In this document: piece after piece, positions 26,987 through 36,216 of the stretch
Position numbering within the stretch: the stretch's first letter is position 1
Layout: each line of letters begins with the position of its first letter
Assembly (NCBI RefSeq): GCF_007830035.1
Contig: NZ_VLKN01000001.1
Location: 496,001 to 560,000, forward strand
Direction of reading: 5' to 3'
DNA: 64,000 nt
Source of the DNA: Luteimonas cucumeris
GTDB taxonomy: Bacteria; Pseudomonadota; Gammaproteobacteria; Xanthomonadales; Xanthomonadaceae
Notes under the pieces: model-generated
Seen by the model: the letters and a program-made list of their open reading frames with translations, nothing else
Databases searched by the model: none
Told to the model about the DNA's origin: nothing
Made by a program: the position numbers and the translations under genes

Positions 26987-27636
26987 TGTCCAAGATCAAT
27001 CTGCTCCCCTGGCGCGCCGAACGGCGCAAGCAACGCCAGCAGGAGTTTTTCGTGATGCTGGGCCTGTCGGCCCTGGTGGCGGTACTGCTCTCGTTCTTCA
27101 TCATCGGCTACTACAACAGCCAGATCAGCGGCCAGAACGATCGCAACGCGTTCCTGCAGGGCGAGATCGACAAGGTCCAGAAGCAGATCGACGAGATCAA
27201 GCTGCTGGACGAAAAGAAAGGCCGGCTGCTGGCGCGCAAGAAAGTGATCGAGGAACTGCAGGTCAACCGTTACCAGATGGTGCACCTGTTCGATTCACTG
27301 GTACGCACCATTCCCGACGGCGTGGTCCTGACCGGGATCAAGCAGGAAGGCGAATTGCTGACCTTGTCGGGCCGGTCGCAATCCAATGCCCGTGTCGCCA
27401 CCTATATGCGCAATCTCGAGAGCTCTGGCTGGATGACCAGCCCTGAAGTGAACGTGATCGAGGCGAAAGACGCCGAAAAGGGCACGATAATCGCGACGAC
27501 CCGCAACGTGGTGCTGCCTTACGCATTCACGCTGCAGGTCAAGCTGGCCAATCCGAACGCGCCGAAGGAAGGCGAAGCGGCGCCGGTCGCCGCGCCCGCA
27601 GCGCCAGCCAAAGCCACCGGGGGGGCGGCGTCATGA
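26986..27636 (+). CDS. pilN: Type IV pilus assembly protein PilN
   Basis: The 216-residue inner-membrane protein begins with the PilM-binding motif MSKINLLPWRAERRKQR, followed by one transmembrane helix (about residues 22-43), a coiled-coil segment (NAFLQGEIDKVQKQIDEIK) and a periplasmic ferredoxin-like domain. It pairs with PilO in the alignment complex. It overlaps pilM by one base and pilO by four bases. Confidence 0.95.
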
Positions 27637-28328
27637 GCCAGCGCAAGGTTTCATTGAAGGAACTGGATTTCAACAACATCGGCTCCTGGCCGCGGCAGGC
27701 CAAGATCGGCTTCTGCGTGATCGTAGGGTTGCTGATCGTGTTCCTGGCGTACTGGCTGTTCGTCCGCGACAAGCGCGAGGAGCTGGCCGGCCTGGAGCGC
27801 AAGGAAAGCGAATTGCGCACCGACTTCGAGGAGAAGCAGGGCCGTGCCGCGAACCTGGAGCCGTTGAAGCAGCAACTGGCCCAGATGGAGCAGGTGCTGC
27901 AGCAGATGCTGCGCCAGCTGCCCAGCAAGACCGAGATGCCCGACCTGATCGTCGACATCTCGCAGACCGCGCTCGCCACGGGGCTGCAGAACGAGTTGTT
28001 CCAGCCAGAACCCGAGGTGCCGAAGGAGTTCTACGCCGAGAAGCCGATCAGCCTGCGCATGGTCGGCAGCTACCACCAGTTCGGTGCCTTCGTCAGTGGT
28101 GTCGCTTCATTGCCGCGTGTGGTGATCATGACTTTCCACAACATCGAACTGAAGCCCAAGGCGAAGGACGGCAAGATCGACGCCAGCAGTGCGTTGCAGC
28201 TGGCCGGCACGGTCAAGACCTACCGCTACCTCGACGAGGATGAAACCACGTCTGCTGATGGAGCGACGCCAGCAGGGACGACGCCGGCGAAGCCCGCGAC
28301 TGCCGCACCGGCGGGAGGTCAGCGATGA
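27633..28328 (+). CDS. pilO: Type IV pilus assembly protein PilO
   Basis: The 231-residue protein has a short cytoplasmic N-terminus, a transmembrane helix (about residues 24-44), a coiled-coil (ELAGLERKESELRTDFEEKQ) and a periplasmic ferredoxin-like domain (FYAEKPISLRMVGSYHQFGA, VVIMTFHNIELKP). It heterodimerises with PilN and contacts PilP. Both ends overlap the adjacent genes by 4 bp (ATGA), showing tight operon coupling. The C-terminus is rich in Thr, Pro and Ala. Confidence 0.95.
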   Translation: MSQRKVSLKELDFNNIGSWPRQAKIGFCVIVGLLIVFLAYWLFVRDKREELAGLERKESELRTDFEEKQGRAANLEPLKQQLAQMEQVLQQMLRQLPSKTEMPDLIVDISQTALATGLQNELFQPEPEVPKEFYAEKPISLRMVGSYHQFGAFVSGVASLPRVVIMTFHNIELKPKAKDGKIDASSALQLAGTVKTYRYLDEDETTSADGATPAGTTPAKPATAAPAGGQR

Positions 28329-28876
28329 ACCTCATCGGTACACCCGCAAAGCGCCACGGTGCGATCGTGCTGGCGGTGCTCGCGCTGCTGGCGACGAGCG
28401 GCTGCGGCCGCGGCATCACCAGCACTCCCGGCGAAGCGCCGAACCTGGAGAAATGGGTTGCCGAAGTGCGCGCGCGGCCAGCGCCGCCGCTCGAGCAGAT
28501 CCCGTTGATGCAGCAGTTCGAGACATTCGAATACGCCGCGCAGGCCATGCGCGACCCGTTCAGCACGGCCTTCGCCAACATCGACGAAGGCAGTGGTCCA
28601 CGGCCGAACTCGCAGCGTCGCAAGCAGCAGCTCGAGCAGTTCCCGCTCGACAGCCTGGACATGGTCGGTACGCTGGGCCTGGGTGCCAACGTGATAGGAC
28701 TGGTGATGGCACCCGACAAGGTGACCTACCGCGTGCAGACAGGCGAGTACATGGGGCAGAGCGATGGTCGCGTGACCGCCGTGCATGAAGACCGCATTGA
28801 ACTTGTGGAATTGGTACCGGACGGCGCGGGAGGCTGGTTGGAACGCTCGGCCACGGTGGCGCTGGAAGACAAATGA
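28325..28876 (+). CDS. pilP: Type IV pilus assembly lipoprotein PilP
   Basis: The 183-residue lipoprotein has a lipobox ending in C27 (LLATSGC). Residues after about 45 include FEYAAQAMRDPFS, the conserved LEQFPLDSLDMVGTL and the beta-rich HR domain (YRVQTGEYMGQSDGRVTAV) that binds the secretin PilQ. It links the inner-membrane PilNO complex to the outer-membrane pore. It overlaps pilO by 4 bp. Confidence 0.94.
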   Translation: MNLIGTPAKRHGAIVLAVLALLATSGCGRGITSTPGEAPNLEKWVAEVRARPAPPLEQIPLMQQFETFEYAAQAMRDPFSTAFANIDEGSGPRPNSQRRKQQLEQFPLDSLDMVGTLGLGANVIGLVMAPDKVTYRVQTGEYMGQSDGRVTAVHEDRIELVELVPDGAGGWLERSATVALEDK

Positions 28877-28890
28877 TTAGGGGAAAGCAC

Positions 28891-30789
28891 ATGAGCCAGT
28901 TCAACGCCCACCGTTCTCACGCTGCCGGATCCAGGAAGGTACGTCTGGCAGTGCTCGGCGGCCTCGCATGCGGCTTGTTGGCCGCAGCAGCCGGCGCCGG
29001 GGCCGCACGTCCCGACGGCATGGCGGCGCTGCCGCTGACCGCGCAGACCGTGGCGGTCGCGGTCGATCCGGCCACCCGCGTGCCGGGTGCGCTCGCCGTT
29101 TCCGACATCGACTTCAAGCGCGGCGATGGCGGCGCAGGCAAGCTGATCCTGCGCTTCAGCGGCGATGGGGCGGTGCCGGACCTGCGCAAGGACGGTTCCA
29201 ACGTGATCGTCGACGTCGGCAATGCCTCGTTGCCTCCGGCCCTGCAGAAACCGCTCAACGTCACCGATTTCGCCACGCCGGTCCGGCAGATCGATGCGCA
29301 GGGCAACGGCAAGGGCACGCGCCTGGTGCTCAGCACCAGTGGCCCGTATGAATCGCTGGCCTACCAGACCGGTCGCGACTACATCGTCGAAGTCGTGCCG
29401 CGCGCCTCGTCGCAGGCCCGTGGCGCAGTGAAGTCGGCGATTGCCGCCGGCCAGACGGCGCCGGCGCGTGCGTTCACCGGCGCACCGGTATCGTTCAACT
29501 TCCAGGACGTGCCGGTGCGTACCGTGCTGCAGTTCATCGCCGAGGAATCCAAGCTCAACATGGTGGCTTCGGACACGGTGCAGGGCAACATCACCGTGCG
29601 CCTGATCAATGTGCCGTGGGACCAGGCGCTGGAAATCGTCATGCGCGCCAAGGGACTGGACAAGCGCCGCGACGGCAACGTGATCTGGGTGGCGCCGCAG
29701 GCGGAGATCGCCAAGTTCGAGCAAGACCGCGAGAACGCCCGCATCGAGCTGGAGAACCGCGAGGGCCTGACCACTGAATACATTCGCATCAACTATCACA
29801 ACGCCGTCGACATCTACAAGGCGCTGACCGAGGCCAAGGGCATCGGCGGGGGCGGTCAAAGCAATAATCAGGACAGTGGCTTCCTGTCGCCACGTGGCCG
29901 CCTGGTCGCCGACGGCCGCACCAACACGCTGATGATCAGCGACATCCCGAAGAAAATTACGGCGATGAAGGAACTGATCAATGAGATCGATCGTCCGGTC
30001 GACCAGGTGCTGATCGAGGCCCGCATCGTCATTGCCACCGATACCTTTGCCCGCGAACTGGGCGCGCGTTTCGGCGTGGCGGGCACAAAGATGTATGGCG
30101 GCAACCAGGCAGTCACGAGCGGCAACCTGCTGAACAACGTTTCCATCACCGAGGACGGCGAGCACATCATTCCGGACGGTTTGAACGTGAACCTTCCGGT
30201 GACCAACCCGGCCGGCTCGATCGCCTATACGCTGCTCGGTGCCAATTTTTCCATCGATCTCGAGCTGTCGGCGATGCAGCGCGAAGAGCGCGGCGAAGTG
30301 ATCTCCAATCCTCGCGTACTGACCAGCAACCAGCGCGAGGCGGTGATCCGCCAGGGCAAGGAGGTCGGTTACGTGACGCTGACCGGTGTCGGCACCGGAG
30401 GCGGCCAGGCGCTGCCGAACGTCCAGTTCAAGGACGTGCTACTGGAACTGAAGGTCACTCCGACCATCACCAACGACAACCGGGTGTTTCTCGCGTTGAA
30501 CGTCAAAAAAGACGAGATCGATGGCTTCACCGATACCGACATCGGCGACGTGCCGCAGATCTCCAAGCGCGAGGTGAACACCGCCGCGCTGATCGAGGAC
30601 GGACAGACCGTGGTGATCGGCGGCGTGTACGAGTTCACCGATCGCAACAGCGTCACCAAGGTGCCGTTCCTGGGCGACATTCCGTTCCTCGGCAACCTGT
30701 TCCGCAAGAAGGGTCGCAACAAGGAAAAGGCCGAGTTGCTGATCTTCGTCACGCCGAAGGTGCTGCGCGTCGCGCAACGCGATCACTGA
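28891..30789 (+). CDS. pilQ: Type IV pilus secretin PilQ
   Basis: The 632-residue outer-membrane secretin forms the pore through which the pilus passes. It has a signal peptide, an AMIN domain (about residues 65-165), an STN/N0 domain (VSFNFQDVPVRTVLQFIAEESKLNMV), a secretin N1 domain and a C-terminal secretin barrel (EVISNPRVLTSNQREAVIRQ, VPFLGDIPFLGNLFRKK). The ATG at 28891 was chosen because AGGGGA lies seven bases upstream; an ATG at 28873 overlapping the pilP stop would add six residues. A terminator follows. Confidence 0.95.
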   Translation: MSQFNAHRSHAAGSRKVRLAVLGGLACGLLAAAAGAGAARPDGMAALPLTAQTVAVAVDPATRVPGALAVSDIDFKRGDGGAGKLILRFSGDGAVPDLRKDGSNVIVDVGNASLPPALQKPLNVTDFATPVRQIDAQGNGKGTRLVLSTSGPYESLAYQTGRDYIVEVVPRASSQARGAVKSAIAAGQTAPARAFTGAPVSFNFQDVPVRTVLQFIAEESKLNMVASDTVQGNITVRLINVPWDQALEIVMRAKGLDKRRDGNVIWVAPQAEIAKFEQDRENARIELENREGLTTEYIRINYHNAVDIYKALTEAKGIGGGGQSNNQDSGFLSPRGRLVADGRTNTLMISDIPKKITAMKELINEIDRPVDQVLIEARIVIATDTFARELGARFGVAGTKMYGGNQAVTSGNLLNNVSITEDGEHIIPDGLNVNLPVTNPAGSIAYTLLGANFSIDLELSAMQREERGEVISNPRVLTSNQREAVIRQGKEVGYVTLTGVGTGGGQALPNVQFKDVLLELKVTPTITNDNRVFLALNVKKDEIDGFTDTDIGDVPQISKREVNTAALIEDGQTVVIGGVYEFTDRNSVTKVPFLGDIPFLGNLFRKKGRNKEKAELLIFVTPKVLRVAQRDH

Positions 30790-30815
30790 TACCTGCATGA
30801 CTTGTGGCACAGCAG

Positions 30816-30844
30816 CGGGGCCTTCGGGCCCCGTTTGCTTTTGT
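30816..30844 (+). terminator. Rho-independent terminator after pilQ
   Basis: The 7-bp stem CGGGGCC / GGCCCCG closes a TTCG tetraloop (an unusually stable loop) and is followed by TTTGCTTTTG. It separates the pil operon from the moxR-bat operon. Confidence 0.85.
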
Positions 30845-30923
30845 GGTGCGCGACGGCGATCGCGAACCAATTCAGCCTGAGTCGGTCAAACTGCGCCCAG
30901 ACCCCACAGGCCGCAGATCGAGT

Positions 30924-31925
30924 ATGGATAGCCGCAACGAGGAAATCGCCGCAGCCCCGAGGCTCCACCAGGCCTTCCGCGAGCTGTCGGATCGCCTTTC
31001 GGAGACGATCGTCGGCCAGCAGGCGCTGATCGAGCGGCTCCTGATCGCCTTGCTGGCCGATGGCCATCTGCTGGTCGAAGGTGCGCCCGGCCTGGCCAAG
31101 ACCAGCGCGATCCGGGCCCTGGCCTCGCGCCTGGACGCCGATTTCGCGCGCGTGCAGTTCACGCCCGACCTTCTGCCGGCCGATCTGACCGGCACCGAAG
31201 TCTGGCGGCCGCAGGACGGGCGTTTCGAGTTCCAGCCGGGGCCCATCTTCCATCCGGTGCTGCTGGCTGACGAGATCAATCGTGCGCCGGCCAAGGTGCA
31301 GTCCGCACTGCTCGAAGCGATGGGCGAACGCCAGGTCACCGTCGGCCGCCATACCTATCCGCTGCCAAAACTCTTTCTGGTGATGGCCACGCAGAATCCG
31401 ATCGAGCAGGAAGGCACGTTCCCGTTGCCGGAGGCGCAGCTCGACCGCTTCCTCATGTACGTGCGGATCGGCTATCCGGAAGCTGCCGCCGAGGCCGAAA
31501 TCCTGAACCTGGCGCGCGCGCAGGCGCGCGAGACGCTGCAGTCGACCGCCGCCGCGGTCGCCAAGATGCCGATGGCGGATCTTTTCGCCGCGCGCGCCGC
31601 GGTACTCGACCTGCACCTGGCCCCCGCGGTGGAGCGTTACCTGATCGAACTGGTGCTGGCCTCGCGCGAAGCGCAGCGCTACGACGCCGAACTCGCGCGC
31701 CGCATCGCCTGGGGCGCAAGCCCGCGCGGCTCGATCGCGTTGGAACGCTGCGCCCGCGCACGTGCCTGGCTGGCCGGACGCGACTTCGTCACTCCCGATG
31801 ACGTGCGCGCGATCGCGCCGGACGTGCTGCGCCATCGCGTCCTGCCGAGCTACGAGGCCACCGCCGAAGGCTGGGACGGCGACCGCCTGGTCGCCGCGCT
31901 GCTGGACAAGGTACCGTTACCGTGA
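30924..31925 (+). CDS. MoxR family AAA+ ATPase
   Basis: The 333-residue ATPase has Walker A GAPGLAKT (residues 53-60), Walker B in VLLADEINRAPAKVQSALLEAM, the sensor MATQNPIEQEGTFPLPEAQLDRF and an AAA_lid_2 C-terminus. MoxR proteins act as chaperones that help assemble or activate VWA-domain partners; here the partners are the DUF58, BatA and BatB proteins encoded next. The start at 30924 gives the normal length; upstream in-frame codons run through the pilQ terminator. Confidence 0.93.
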   Translation: MDSRNEEIAAAPRLHQAFRELSDRLSETIVGQQALIERLLIALLADGHLLVEGAPGLAKTSAIRALASRLDADFARVQFTPDLLPADLTGTEVWRPQDGRFEFQPGPIFHPVLLADEINRAPAKVQSALLEAMGERQVTVGRHTYPLPKLFLVMATQNPIEQEGTFPLPEAQLDRFLMYVRIGYPEAAAEAEILNLARAQARETLQSTAAAVAKMPMADLFAARAAVLDLHLAPAVERYLIELVLASREAQRYDAELARRIAWGASPRGSIALERCARARAWLAGRDFVTPDDVRAIAPDVLRHRVLPSYEATAEGWDGDRLVAALLDKVPLP

Positions 31926-31929
31926 GGCC

Positions 31930-31958
31930 AGGAACCGGGAATCGGGAGTCGGGAATCG
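31930..31958. repeat. Heptanucleotide repeats between moxR and the DUF58 gene
   Basis: About four degenerate units (GGAACCG, GGAATCG, GGAGTCG, GGAATCG) directly follow the moxR stop. A partial copy in the opposite orientation (GATTCCCGATTTCCG, 32084-32098) forms the first codons of the DUF58 gene. The rest of the 148-bp gap shows nothing else recognisable. Confidence 0.75.
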
Positions 31959-32073
31959 GTAAGGCGACGCGTTTGCGCCTACCGCTGAATTCCGGAAAGC
32001 CGGACGCCGGCGGACAGTACCTTGATCGCCTCGACCCGCCAGTGCACAGGCGCGAGTTCATTGGCCGAGGCCC

Positions 32074-32994
32074 TTGATCTTGGCGATTCCCGATTTCCGC
32101 ACGCCCGGCATCACGCCGACGCTGTCCGAACTGATCGCGCTGCGCAGCACCGCGCAGGGGCGACGTCCGGCCAAGCGCGGCCATTACGGCAGCAGCGGCC
32201 ATGCATTGTCGCCATTGCGCGGGCGCGGCATGGAGTACGCCGAATCGCGCGAATACGCGCGCGGCGACGACGCGCGCCACATCGACTGGCGCCTGACCGC
32301 GCGCAGCGGCAAGCCGCACACGAAGCTGTTCCAGGCGGAACGCGAACGGCTGACGCTGATCGTCGCAGATACCGCGCCGGCGCTGTATTTCGGTACGCGC
32401 GTGCGCTTCAAGTCGGTGCAGGCCGCGCGTGCGGGCGCGGTTGCGGCCTGGGCGGCGGTGCGCGATGGCGACCGCCTTGCGGCATTGCGAGGCAGCCGTT
32501 GCGAGCCGCCGGTGGCGCCTGCGGCCGGACCTCGCGGTGCGTTGCGCGTGCTGGATGCCCTGGTGCGCTGGTATGCGGCAGCGCCAACCGACGATGCCGG
32601 GCTCGCGGTCGCGCTGGACCACGCGGCGCGCGTGCTGCGACCCGGTTCGCGCCTGGTCGTGCTCGCCGATCCGCGCAGCGTCGCGTCCTTGCCGCCGCGA
32701 CGCTGGCCGGCGCTGGCGCAGCACAACGAAGTGATCGTGCTGCTGCTGACCGATCCGCTCGAAAGCCAGCCGCCCAAGGCCTTGCTGCCGTTCGCGGCGC
32801 GCGATCATCGCATCGAACTCGACCTGGCCAACCCGGCACAACGCCAGCGCTGGCGGCAGGAGTTCGGCAATCCTGTCGAAGCGGCTCTGGAGCAGCTGCC
32901 ATCGAGCGGCGTGCGCGTGCAGTCGTTGTCCAGCGATGCGCGCAGCGATGCCTGGTTGCCATTGCTCGGTCGCGCGCAGGCCAGGGTGGCGTGA
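32074..32994 (+). CDS. DUF58 domain-containing protein
   Basis: The 306-residue protein shows the DUF58 core motif SREYARGDDARHIDWRLTAR with a following KLFQAERE, and a degenerate VWA-like fold (LTLIVADTAP). It is part of the moxR-bat operon, a family implicated in envelope stress and aerotolerance. There is no ATG; TTG at 32074 or 32080 is the only plausible start, the latter having GAGG nine bases upstream. The first residues (AIPDF) are encoded by a heptad-repeat remnant, so the N-terminus may be a recent replacement. Confidence 0.85.
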   Translation: MILAIPDFRTPGITPTLSELIALRSTAQGRRPAKRGHYGSSGHALSPLRGRGMEYAESREYARGDDARHIDWRLTARSGKPHTKLFQAERERLTLIVADTAPALYFGTRVRFKSVQAARAGAVAAWAAVRDGDRLAALRGSRCEPPVAPAAGPRGALRVLDALVRWYAAAPTDDAGLAVALDHAARVLRPGSRLVVLADPRSVASLPPRRWPALAQHNEVIVLLLTDPLESQPPKALLPFAARDHRIELDLANPAQRQRWRQEFGNPVEAALEQLPSSGVRVQSLSSDARSDAWLPLLGRAQARVA

Positions 32995-33455
32995 TGGTGT
33001 CGCCCGATACGCTGGTGCTGCGCGACATCCATCAACCGGCCGCGCCGGGCTGGTGGCCACCGGCGCCGGGCTGGTGGATGCTGGCGGCGATCCTGCTGAT
33101 CGCAGTCGCCGTGGCCTGCTGGTTCGTCGTGCGGCTCAAGCGGCGACAGCGTGCCATCGTCGCGCTGTTCGATGACGCGGTCGCGCAGGCGCCGACGGCG
33201 AGCGCAGGCGTTGCCGCGATGTCGGAACTGCTGCGGCGCGCGGCGCGCCGGCACGATCCGGCTGCCGATCGCCTGTACGGCGATGCCTGGTTGCGCTTTC
33301 TTGATGGCGACGATGCACGGCAGGTGTTCTCCAGCGGTGCCGGTCGCCTGCTGCTGGACGGCGGCTATCGTCGCGACATCGATGCGCAGCAGCTTGCCGA
33401 GGTATTGCCGCTGGCACGGCGCCGCTATCTGCAGCTGATGGCGGTACGCCGATGA
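32994..33455 (+). CDS. DUF4381 domain-containing membrane protein
   Basis: The 153-residue protein has one transmembrane helix (about residues 27-47, WMLAAILLIAVAVACWFVV) flanked by tryptophan-rich WWPPAPGWW and a basic RLKRRQR, followed by a soluble helical domain (ELLRRAARRHDPAADRLYGD, WLRFLD). This is the layout of DUF4381 proteins found between DUF58 and BatA. The ATG overlaps the preceding stop (TGATG), and its own end overlaps batA by 4 bp. The role within the Bat complex is not established. Confidence 0.85.
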   Translation: MVSPDTLVLRDIHQPAAPGWWPPAPGWWMLAAILLIAVAVACWFVVRLKRRQRAIVALFDDAVAQAPTASAGVAAMSELLRRAARRHDPAADRLYGDAWLRFLDGDDARQVFSSGAGRLLLDGGYRRDIDAQQLAEVLPLARRRYLQLMAVRR

Positions 33456-34465
33456 GCGAGGGCCTGTCCGCGTTGCGTGAGCTGTTCGACCTGTTCGCCT
33501 GGCCGTGGTGGCTGCTGGCGTTGCCGCTGCCGTGGCTGGCGCGACGCCTGTTGCCGCCGCGACGCAGTGCGTCGGCGGCGCTTAAGGTGCCGTTCGACGA
33601 GCGCCTCGATGCGATCGCCACGCAGGGCGGTGGCGGCGCCGGCGGACATGCGCATGTGCTGGCCTGGCTGGCCTGGGGATTGCTGTGCATCGCCGCGGCA
33701 CGCCCGCAGCAGCTGGGTCCGGCGATCGCGCCGCCGCAGGTCGGGCGCGACCTGATGCTGGCGGTGGACCTGTCCGGTAGCATGAGCGAGGAGGACATGG
33801 CGCTGGGCGGCAATGTCGTCGACCGCCTTACCGCCGCCAAGGCGGTGCTGGCCGACTTCCTCGATCGTCGCGCCGGCGATCGCATCGGCCTGCTGGTGTT
33901 CGGCCAACGCGCGTACACCTTGACGCCGCTGACGCTGGATCGCGATTCCGTGCGCGACCAGTTGCGCGACAGTGTGGTCGGCCTGGCCGGCCGCGAAACC
34001 GCGATCGGCGACGCGATCGGACTCGCCGTGAAGCGCCTGCGCACGCAGCCGGCGGAACAGCGGGTGGTAATCCTGCTGACCGATGGCGTCAACACCGCCG
34101 GCGCACTGACGCCGATCAAGGCCGCGGAGCTGGCGAAGAACGACGGCGTGCGCGTGCACACCATCGCGTTCGGCGGCGAAGGTGGCCTGTCGGTGTTCGG
34201 ATTCCGCCTGCCGGGTCCTGGCGGCGAGGACGAAATCGACGAAACCACGCTGGAGGCGGTCGCGAAAACAACGGGTGGCCGTTTCTTCCGCGCGCGCGAT
34301 ACCGAAACGCTGGCCGGCATCTACGCCGAGATCGACCGCATCGAGCCGGTGCAGCGTCCCGGTCAACGCGTGCGTCCGCGCATCGAGCGCTATCCGTGGC
34401 CACTGGCGGGCGCACTGGCGTTGTCGCTGCTGGCGTTCGCGCTGCCGATGCGGAGGTCGGCATGA
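33452..34465 (+). CDS. BatA-like VWA domain membrane protein
   Basis: The 337-residue inner-membrane protein has two N-terminal hydrophobic segments (about 17-35 and 67-85), a VWA domain with intact MIDAS D106-L-S-G-S110 and the downstream TDGVNTAG site, and a C-terminal transmembrane helix (LAGALALSLLAFALP). BatA-type proteins display their metal-binding VWA domain to the periplasm and are thought to be assembled by MoxR. It overlaps genes on both sides by 4 bp. Confidence 0.9.
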   Translation: MSEGLSALRELFDLFAWPWWLLALPLPWLARRLLPPRRSASAALKVPFDERLDAIATQGGGGAGGHAHVLAWLAWGLLCIAAARPQQLGPAIAPPQVGRDLMLAVDLSGSMSEEDMALGGNVVDRLTAAKAVLADFLDRRAGDRIGLLVFGQRAYTLTPLTLDRDSVRDQLRDSVVGLAGRETAIGDAIGLAVKRLRTQPAEQRVVILLTDGVNTAGALTPIKAAELAKNDGVRVHTIAFGGEGGLSVFGFRLPGPGGEDEIDETTLEAVAKTTGGRFFRARDTETLAGIYAEIDRIEPVQRPGQRVRPRIERYPWPLAGALALSLLAFALPMRRSA

Positions 34466-36216
34466 TCGATTGGCCGACCACGTTGCATTGGCTGCGCCCG
34501 CACTGGTTGTGGGCGTTGCTGGCGCTGCCGTTGTTGTGGGCCGGATGGAATGCGCGCCGCAAGCGCGAGAGCGTTTGGCGCGAGGTGATCGATCCGCACC
34601 TGCTGCCGCACCTGCTCGAGCGCAGCAGTCCGGTCGCGCGCGGCTTCGGCCTGTGGGCGATGATCGCCTATGCGCTGGCCGTGCTCGCCATGGCCGGACC
34701 ATCCTGGCGACAGGTCGAACAGCCGTTGTGGCAGACGCGCGCGCCGCTGGTGATCGCGCTCGACCTGTCCAGCGCCACGTTGGCGGCGGACCTGCCGCCG
34801 ACGCGCCTGCTGCAGGCGCGCGCCAAGATCGCGGCCCTGCTGCGCGAGCGCAGCGGCGGCCAGGTGGGACTGGTGGCGTTTGCGGCGGATGCGTTTACCG
34901 TCGCACCGTTGACCGACGATGCGGCCAACCTCGCCTTGTTCCTCGATGCGCTGGCGCCGGACGTGATGCCGATGGATGGCAGCCGCGGCGATCGCGCGAT
35001 CGACGTGTCGGTGCAACTGCTGAAGCAGGCCGGGTTCGATCGCGGCGACATCCTGCTGCTGACCGATCATGCCGATGGCGATGCGATCGCGGCGGCGCAG
35101 CGCGCGTCGCGCGCCGGCTATCGCGTGTCGGCGCTGGGCCTGGGCAGCACCACTGGCGCGGCCTATCGCACGGCCGGCGGCACGATCGCGCAGACACGGC
35201 TGGACGAAGCCTCCCTGCGCGCGATGGCACGCGCGGCCGGCGGCAGTTACGCCACCGCCACCACCGGCGATGGCGATCTGCGCGCGCTCGGCGTGCTTGA
35301 ACCACCACAGGCCGGCGGCGCGGCGTCGCGTGGCGAAAAGGGCTATCACTGGCAGGACGGCGGTTACTGGCTGCTGCCGCCGTTGCTGTTGCTGGCGCTG
35401 TTTGCGTTCCGTCGCGGCGGTGCGTCGGCGACGGCCGCGCTGCTGCTGTGCGTCGCATTGCCGATGTCTCCGGTCCGCGCTGCCGACGGCGATCTATGGC
35501 GGCGCGCCGACCAGCAGGCGCACCAGCAACTGCTGCAGGGCGTAGAGGCCTACCGCAAGCAGGATTTCGCGGCGGCGGAGAAAGCGTGGCAAGGCATCGA
35601 CAGCGCCGACGGCCACTACAACCATGGCAACGCGCTGGCCAAGGCCGGCCGTTATCCGGAAGCCATCGCCGCTTACGACCGCGCGCTCAAGGCCCAGCCC
35701 GGCATGGACGATGCGATCGCCAACAAGCGCGCGGTCGAAGCGGCGATGAAGCGCAAGCCGCCGCCGGGCGGCAAGCAGGAAAAGAAGAACAAGGATTCGA
35801 AGCAGGATTCGAAACCGGACAAGAACCAGGGCGAGCAGTCGCAGCCGTCCTCGCCTTCTTCCGGCGACGGCGATGCTTCTCAGCAGCAACCTCCGCCGAC
35901 GCCACCGGATCCCGCGAAACAGGAAAAACAGGGCCAGTCCGGGGCCGAAACCAGGCCGCAGGACAACGCCGAACAGGAGGCCGCCGATGCCGCGCAGCGC
36001 GAACGCATGCAGCGCGCGATGGAGCAGCCGCGACAGGAGAAGGCCGAAGGCGAGCCGCAGCCGGCCCAGGCCCGCGTCGAAACCCCGGCCGAGCGCGAAC
36101 GCCGCCAGGCCAATGAAGCCTGGCTGCGGCGCGTGCCGGACGACCCCGGCGGCCTGCTGCGTGCGAAATTCAGGCTGGAACAGGAACGCCGCCAACAATC
36201 CGGATCATCACCATGA
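34462..36216 (+). CDS. BatB/BatC fusion: VWA and TPR protein with degenerate MIDAS
   Basis: This 584-residue protein joins a BatB-like part (two N-terminal membrane helices, VWA domain about 95-290, transmembrane helix about 305-322) to a BatC-like part with a second hydrophobic segment and a TPR at about 384-420 (HYNHGNALAKAGRYPEAIAA). A long charged Lys/Gln/Pro/Glu tail ends in the conserved RRVPDDPGGLLRAKF. The MIDAS reads D101-L-S-S-A105, so the second serine of DxSxS is replaced by alanine, unlike BatA next door; metal binding may be weakened. It overlaps neighbours by 4 bp. Confidence 0.87.
   Translation: MIDWPTTLHWLRPHWLWALLALPLLWAGWNARRKRESVWREVIDPHLLPHLLERSSPVARGFGLWAMIAYALAVLAMAGPSWRQVEQPLWQTRAPLVIALDLSSATLAADLPPTRLLQARAKIAALLRERSGGQVGLVAFAADAFTVAPLTDDAANLALFLDALAPDVMPMDGSRGDRAIDVSVQLLKQAGFDRGDILLLTDHADGDAIAAAQRASRAGYRVSALGLGSTTGAAYRTAGGTIAQTRLDEASLRAMARAAGGSYATATTGDGDLRALGVLEPPQAGGAASRGEKGYHWQDGGYWLLPPLLLLALFAFRRGGASATAALLLCVALPMSPVRAADGDLWRRADQQAHQQLLQGVEAYRKQDFAAAEKAWQGIDSADGHYNHGNALAKAGRYPEAIAAYDRALKAQPGMDDAIANKRAVEAAMKRKPPPGGKQEKKNKDSKQDSKPDKNQGEQSQPSSPSSGDGDASQQQPPPTPPDPAKQEKQGQSGAETRPQDNAEQEAADAAQRERMQRAMEQPRQEKAEGEPQPAQARVETPAERERRQANEAWLRRVPDDPGGLLRAKFRLEQERRQQSGSSP

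Noticed and set aside
28873-28890. PilQ start at the ATG overlapping the pilP stop
   Set aside because: The ribosome-binding site AGGGGA lies between the two ATGs and is correctly spaced only for 28891.
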